Shown: piece after piece, positions 62,348 through 64,000 of the stretch
Layout: each line of letters starts with the position of its first letter
How positions within the stretch are numbered: position 1 is the stretch's first letter
Assembly (NCBI GenBank): GCA_964400875.1
Contig: CAYNWK010000003.1
Location: 1 to 64,000 of the forward strand
DNA: 64,000 bases
Direction: 5' to 3'
Source: CAYNWK01 sp964400875
GTDB lineage: Bacteria > Chloroflexota > Anaerolineae > Anaerolineales > UBA4823
Position numbers and translations under genes: made by a program
Notes under the pieces: model-generated
Databases searched by the model: none
The model's input: only the letters and a program-made list of their open reading frames with translations
What the model was told of the DNA's origin: nothing

Positions 62348-62416
62348 CGGACTTACGCGCTTGAGGGAAGAATAGGTCAACCCCGTGTGCACGGGTACAC
62401 ACGGGGTTGACCTTTT
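62348..62416 (+). terminator. half palindromic element (R arm) joined to the kbl terminator
   Basis: CGGACTTACGCGCTTGAGGG is the R arm of the repeat. It is followed by GGTCAACCCCGTGTG (62375-62389) and CACACGGGGTTGACC (62398-62412), a 15-bp perfect stem, and TTTT. This would end kbl transcription. Confidence 0.75.
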
Positions 62417-62485
62417 GCTTCGAATGAGGAGAGTGAGAGAGGAGCGATGAAACTACTTTGAAACTACGATGTGCCTGCGCTGTTG

Positions 62486-62716
62486 CTACAATGTTTCGGC
62501 AAAGGGATCGTAGGCGGGATTAGTGCCGGCCCAGACGCAGCTCGGCCGACCGTCCAGGTTGCAATTAACACTTTGAGAACAGCGATGAGCGGTGATGCGC
62601 GGCGGTTGGTCGGGCAACCATGCTGCGGGGTAGATAAACTCGGCCTCTAAGGCTACCTCAGCATCTACGTGATGGCAATACTGAACTTTCAGGGTCTGCC
62701 AGGTTTTCACGGCCAT
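62486..62716 (-). CDS. small conserved-looking Cys-containing protein
   Basis: A 76-aa protein from ATG 62716 (GAGGAG about 9 nt upstream): MAVKTWQTLKVQYCHHVDAE, VALEAEFIYPAAWLPDQPPR, ITAHRCSQSVNCNLDGRPSC. Four Cys and a His pair could bind a metal. I do not recognise a named family. It is a lone gene, convergent with kbl. Confidence 0.6.
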   Translation of the reverse strand: MAVKTWQTLKVQYCHHVDAEVALEAEFIYPAAWLPDQPPRITAHRCSQSVNCNLDGRPSCVWAGTNPAYDPFAETL

Positions 62717-62965
62717 AATGACGTCTCCTCGGAACTCCACATCGATTTACGTACCCCAGTATAGCCCCCTATTTCCAGGCTAGATAGTGTCAGGTGTCAT
62801 ATTAAAATGTGACATACTTCATCTGATTTGATTGTATCTAGAAATTCTACATTGAACCTTATGACGCTTCATTCAGTAAGTATGACACAGACACCTGCAT
62901 GTAGGCGCGTCACAGAAGGCAGGGCAATCGCCTTTAGACGATTTGCCCCCATGGTAGAGGATACT

Positions 62966-63004
62966 GGAAGTCGAGAGCGGGGCGCAGCCCCGCTCTCGAC
63001 TTCC
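62966..63004. repeat. perfect 18-bp palindrome
   Basis: GGAAGTCGAGAGCGGGGC and its exact reverse complement flank GCA. No T run, so it is not a standard terminator; possibly a repetitive extragenic palindrome. The rest of 62717-63212 holds no gene; TATAAT at 63175-63180 is a possible -10 box for the following binding protein. Confidence 0.6.
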
Positions 63005-63212
63005 AAACCCCAAAAGGTCTTTTCACGACCCACCTGAACTGATAGAATAGTCGGGGTGTACGTGTGGATCAGGCGTTTTAAGCCCGCATAACCGCGGAGC
63101 GAATACTGTTTGCCGTTAATCTTACATGGTTATTAAATTCACGCTAATCGACAGATCGCGGCTGGATTGTGGTTTATAATAACAGGACGCCTAAATTCCC
63201 AACGCCGATGGA

Positions 63213-63305
63213 ATGAAAGGAGGTGAGTTGGACACAATAAGTCCTAACTGCAACGCCACTTGTTGTCCCCTGTTTTTTCAACTAGAAAGAGGAGAGAAGA
63301 AATGA
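63213..63305 (+). CDS. short Cys-rich upstream reading frame overlapping the binding-protein start
   Basis: An open frame from ATG 63213 (30 aa) or TTG 63228 (25 aa) reads DTISPNCNATCCPLFFQL, then ERGEKK and TGA at 63303-63305. AAAGGAGGTGA (63216-63226), a near-perfect ribosome site, lies inside and fits the TTG start (spacing 4-5). The stop overlaps the ATG of the lipoprotein gene (ATGA). Three Cys codons, two of them adjacent, recall cysteine-responsive leader peptides, but its translation is unproven. Confidence 0.4.
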   Translation: MKGGELDTISPNCNATCCPLFFQLERGEKK

Positions 63306-64000
63306 GAAACAAACCGCTTTATACCATTCTGGCTATCTTTATATTGGCCAGCATGGTGCTGGCAGCCTGTCAGCCGGCTGCAACCGCCGAGCCTACTACA
63401 GCGCCTACCGAGGCGATGGCAGAGCCAACCGAGGCCATGGCAGAGCCAACCGAGGCGATGGCAGAGCCCACCGAGGCGATGGCAGAGCCCACCGAAGCGA
63501 TGGCAGAGCCGACCGAAGCGATGGCTGAGGGCGGCAATACCATCATCATCGGCGTAACTGACACTATCTCAAGCCTCGACCCGGCCGATGCCTACGCCAC
63601 GCGTGACTGGGAGCTGATCAAGAACACCGGCGAAGGGCTGCTCAGATGGTCGCCCGGAGCCCTCGATCTGGAGCCAGGCCTGGCAACGGACATGCCCGAG
63701 ATCTCGGACGATGGTCTGACCTACACCCTTACGCTGCGCGATGGCATTCAGTTCGCCGACGGCCTGGAACTGACCGCCCCCATGTATGCTGAAGAGCTCA
63801 ACCGCTTGCTGACCATCGGGCCGGACTGCCCGAACGGTGTGGCCAGCGCGCTGGCAGTTCCTTACGTGGACAGCATCGAAGCCCCCGACGACCAGACGAT
63901 CGTCTTCACGCTCAAGGCCCCCATCGGTTTCTTCAGCCAGATCCTGGCAACCGCGCCCTACATCCCCGCGCACCCGGACATCTTCCCGGATGATGAGTGC
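63302..64000 (+). CDS. ABC transporter substrate-binding lipoprotein, family 5 (runs off the window)
   Basis: The first 233 residues of a peptide/nickel-type binding lipoprotein. The signal MRNKPLYTILAIFILASM ends at LAACQP; then six copies of EAMA in an (EPTEAMA) linker (63403-63526) of near-identical 21-bp units. The domain proper begins IIIGVTDTISSLDPADAY, with TYTLTLRDGIQFADG and FTLKAPIGFFSQILA, standard family 5 lobe sequence. It starts in an ATGA overlap with a short frame; GGAG (63291-63296 region) is a second ribosome site. The transporter's other genes probably follow right of the window. Confidence 0.92.
   Translation, partial: MRNKPLYTILAIFILASMVLAACQPAATAEPTTAPTEAMAEPTEAMAEPTEAMAEPTEAMAEPTEAMAEPTEAMAEGGNTIIIGVTDTISSLDPADAYATRDWELIKNTGEGLLRWSPGALDLEPGLATDMPEISDDGLTYTLTLRDGIQFADGLELTAPMYAEELNRLLTIGPDCPNGVASALAVPYVDSIEAPDDQTIVFTLKAPIGFFSQILATAPYIPAHPDIFPDDEC

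Noticed and set aside
62828..63037. 69-aa plus-strand frame
   Set aside because: No ribosome site; its end lies in the 18-bp palindrome and the composition is unlike neighbouring genes.

Overview
The window reads as a high-GC chromosomal segment of a member of the Chloroflexota, most likely class Anaerolineae, probably an assembled environmental genome. This is inferred from gene content: peptide-binding lipoproteins with TPTP or EPTEAMA linkers, a pair of '7TM sensor-like' membrane proteins, DUF2723 and PIG-V type membrane glycosyltransferases, an NBR1-Ig lipoprotein, an MGDG-synthase-like glycosyltransferase and a tungsten aldehyde ferredoxin oxidoreductase locus. There is no rRNA or 16S marker. 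Two runs of N (3971-4070 and 34540-34549) show it is a scaffold. I saw no tRNA, CRISPR array, prophage or intact transposase gene.

Layout. 1-1.3 kb: a five-haem cytochrome c, then a decayed gene end and a palindromic repeat. 1.3-8.7 kb: a peptide/nickel-type ABC importer operon (binding lipoprotein, gap, two permeases, two ATPases, a 66-aa membrane protein) with translational overlaps at the four junctions that can be read. 8.7-10.2 kb: a MazEF-like toxin-antitoxin pair with a clear operator/promoter, and a small membrane protein coupled to a frameshifted XRE regulator. 10.2-18.9 kb: GH1 beta-glucosidase, a DUF5996 protein, two tandem 7TM paralogues, MBL hydrolase, NAD(P)-binding protein and two poorly known proteins. 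18.9-21.4 kb: CopB-type copper ATPase and a YHS protein. 21.4-26.1 kb (minus): the tungsten enzyme locus, AOR - radical SAM maturase - MoaD - MoaD-like - MoaA. 26.3-29.6 kb: a Tat-exported L,D-transpeptidase and a beta-propeller-like lipoprotein. 29.7-32.9 kb: a Fur - FeoB - Cys-rich protein - FeoA ferrous iron operon with a candidate Fur box. 32.9-37 kb: CDF metal exporter, MgtE magnesium channel with a hairpin leader, and a thioredoxin-DUF2892 fusion beside a free DUF2892 protein.

37-43.4 kb (minus): central carbon metabolism, zwf-gnd-tal (pentose phosphate pathway), a DUF488 protein and gapA. 43.5-47 kb: two membrane glycosyltransferases around a small secreted protein. 47.2-50.6 kb: HEAT-repeat protein, MFS transporter, Eis-like acetyltransferase. 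50.7-54.2 kb: ilvE, a protein of unclear function paired with a nucleotidyltransferase, PAP2 phosphatase. 54.3-58.8 kb (minus operon): phosphoglucose/phosphomannose isomerase, RsmI, NBR1-Ig lipoprotein, glycosyltransferase, DUF951, apparently driven by a leaderless promoter. 58.8-62.4 kb (plus): site-2 protease, HD hydrolase, TyrA-like dehydrogenase, glycine C-acetyltransferase. The right edge holds a second peptide-binding lipoprotein gene, preceded and overlapped by a short Cys-rich reading frame.

The most striking structure not explained by the genes is a family of about 90-bp palindromic elements (six more or less complete, four partial) with TIRs close to GGA(G/C)TTACGCA, flanked by TA, lying tight against start and stop codons. 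It looks like a non-autonomous TA-targeting mobile element. The short Cys-rich frame at 63213-63305, the MoaD-like protein without a terminal Gly-Gly, and the thioredoxin-DUF2892 fusion are the other observations most worth follow-up.
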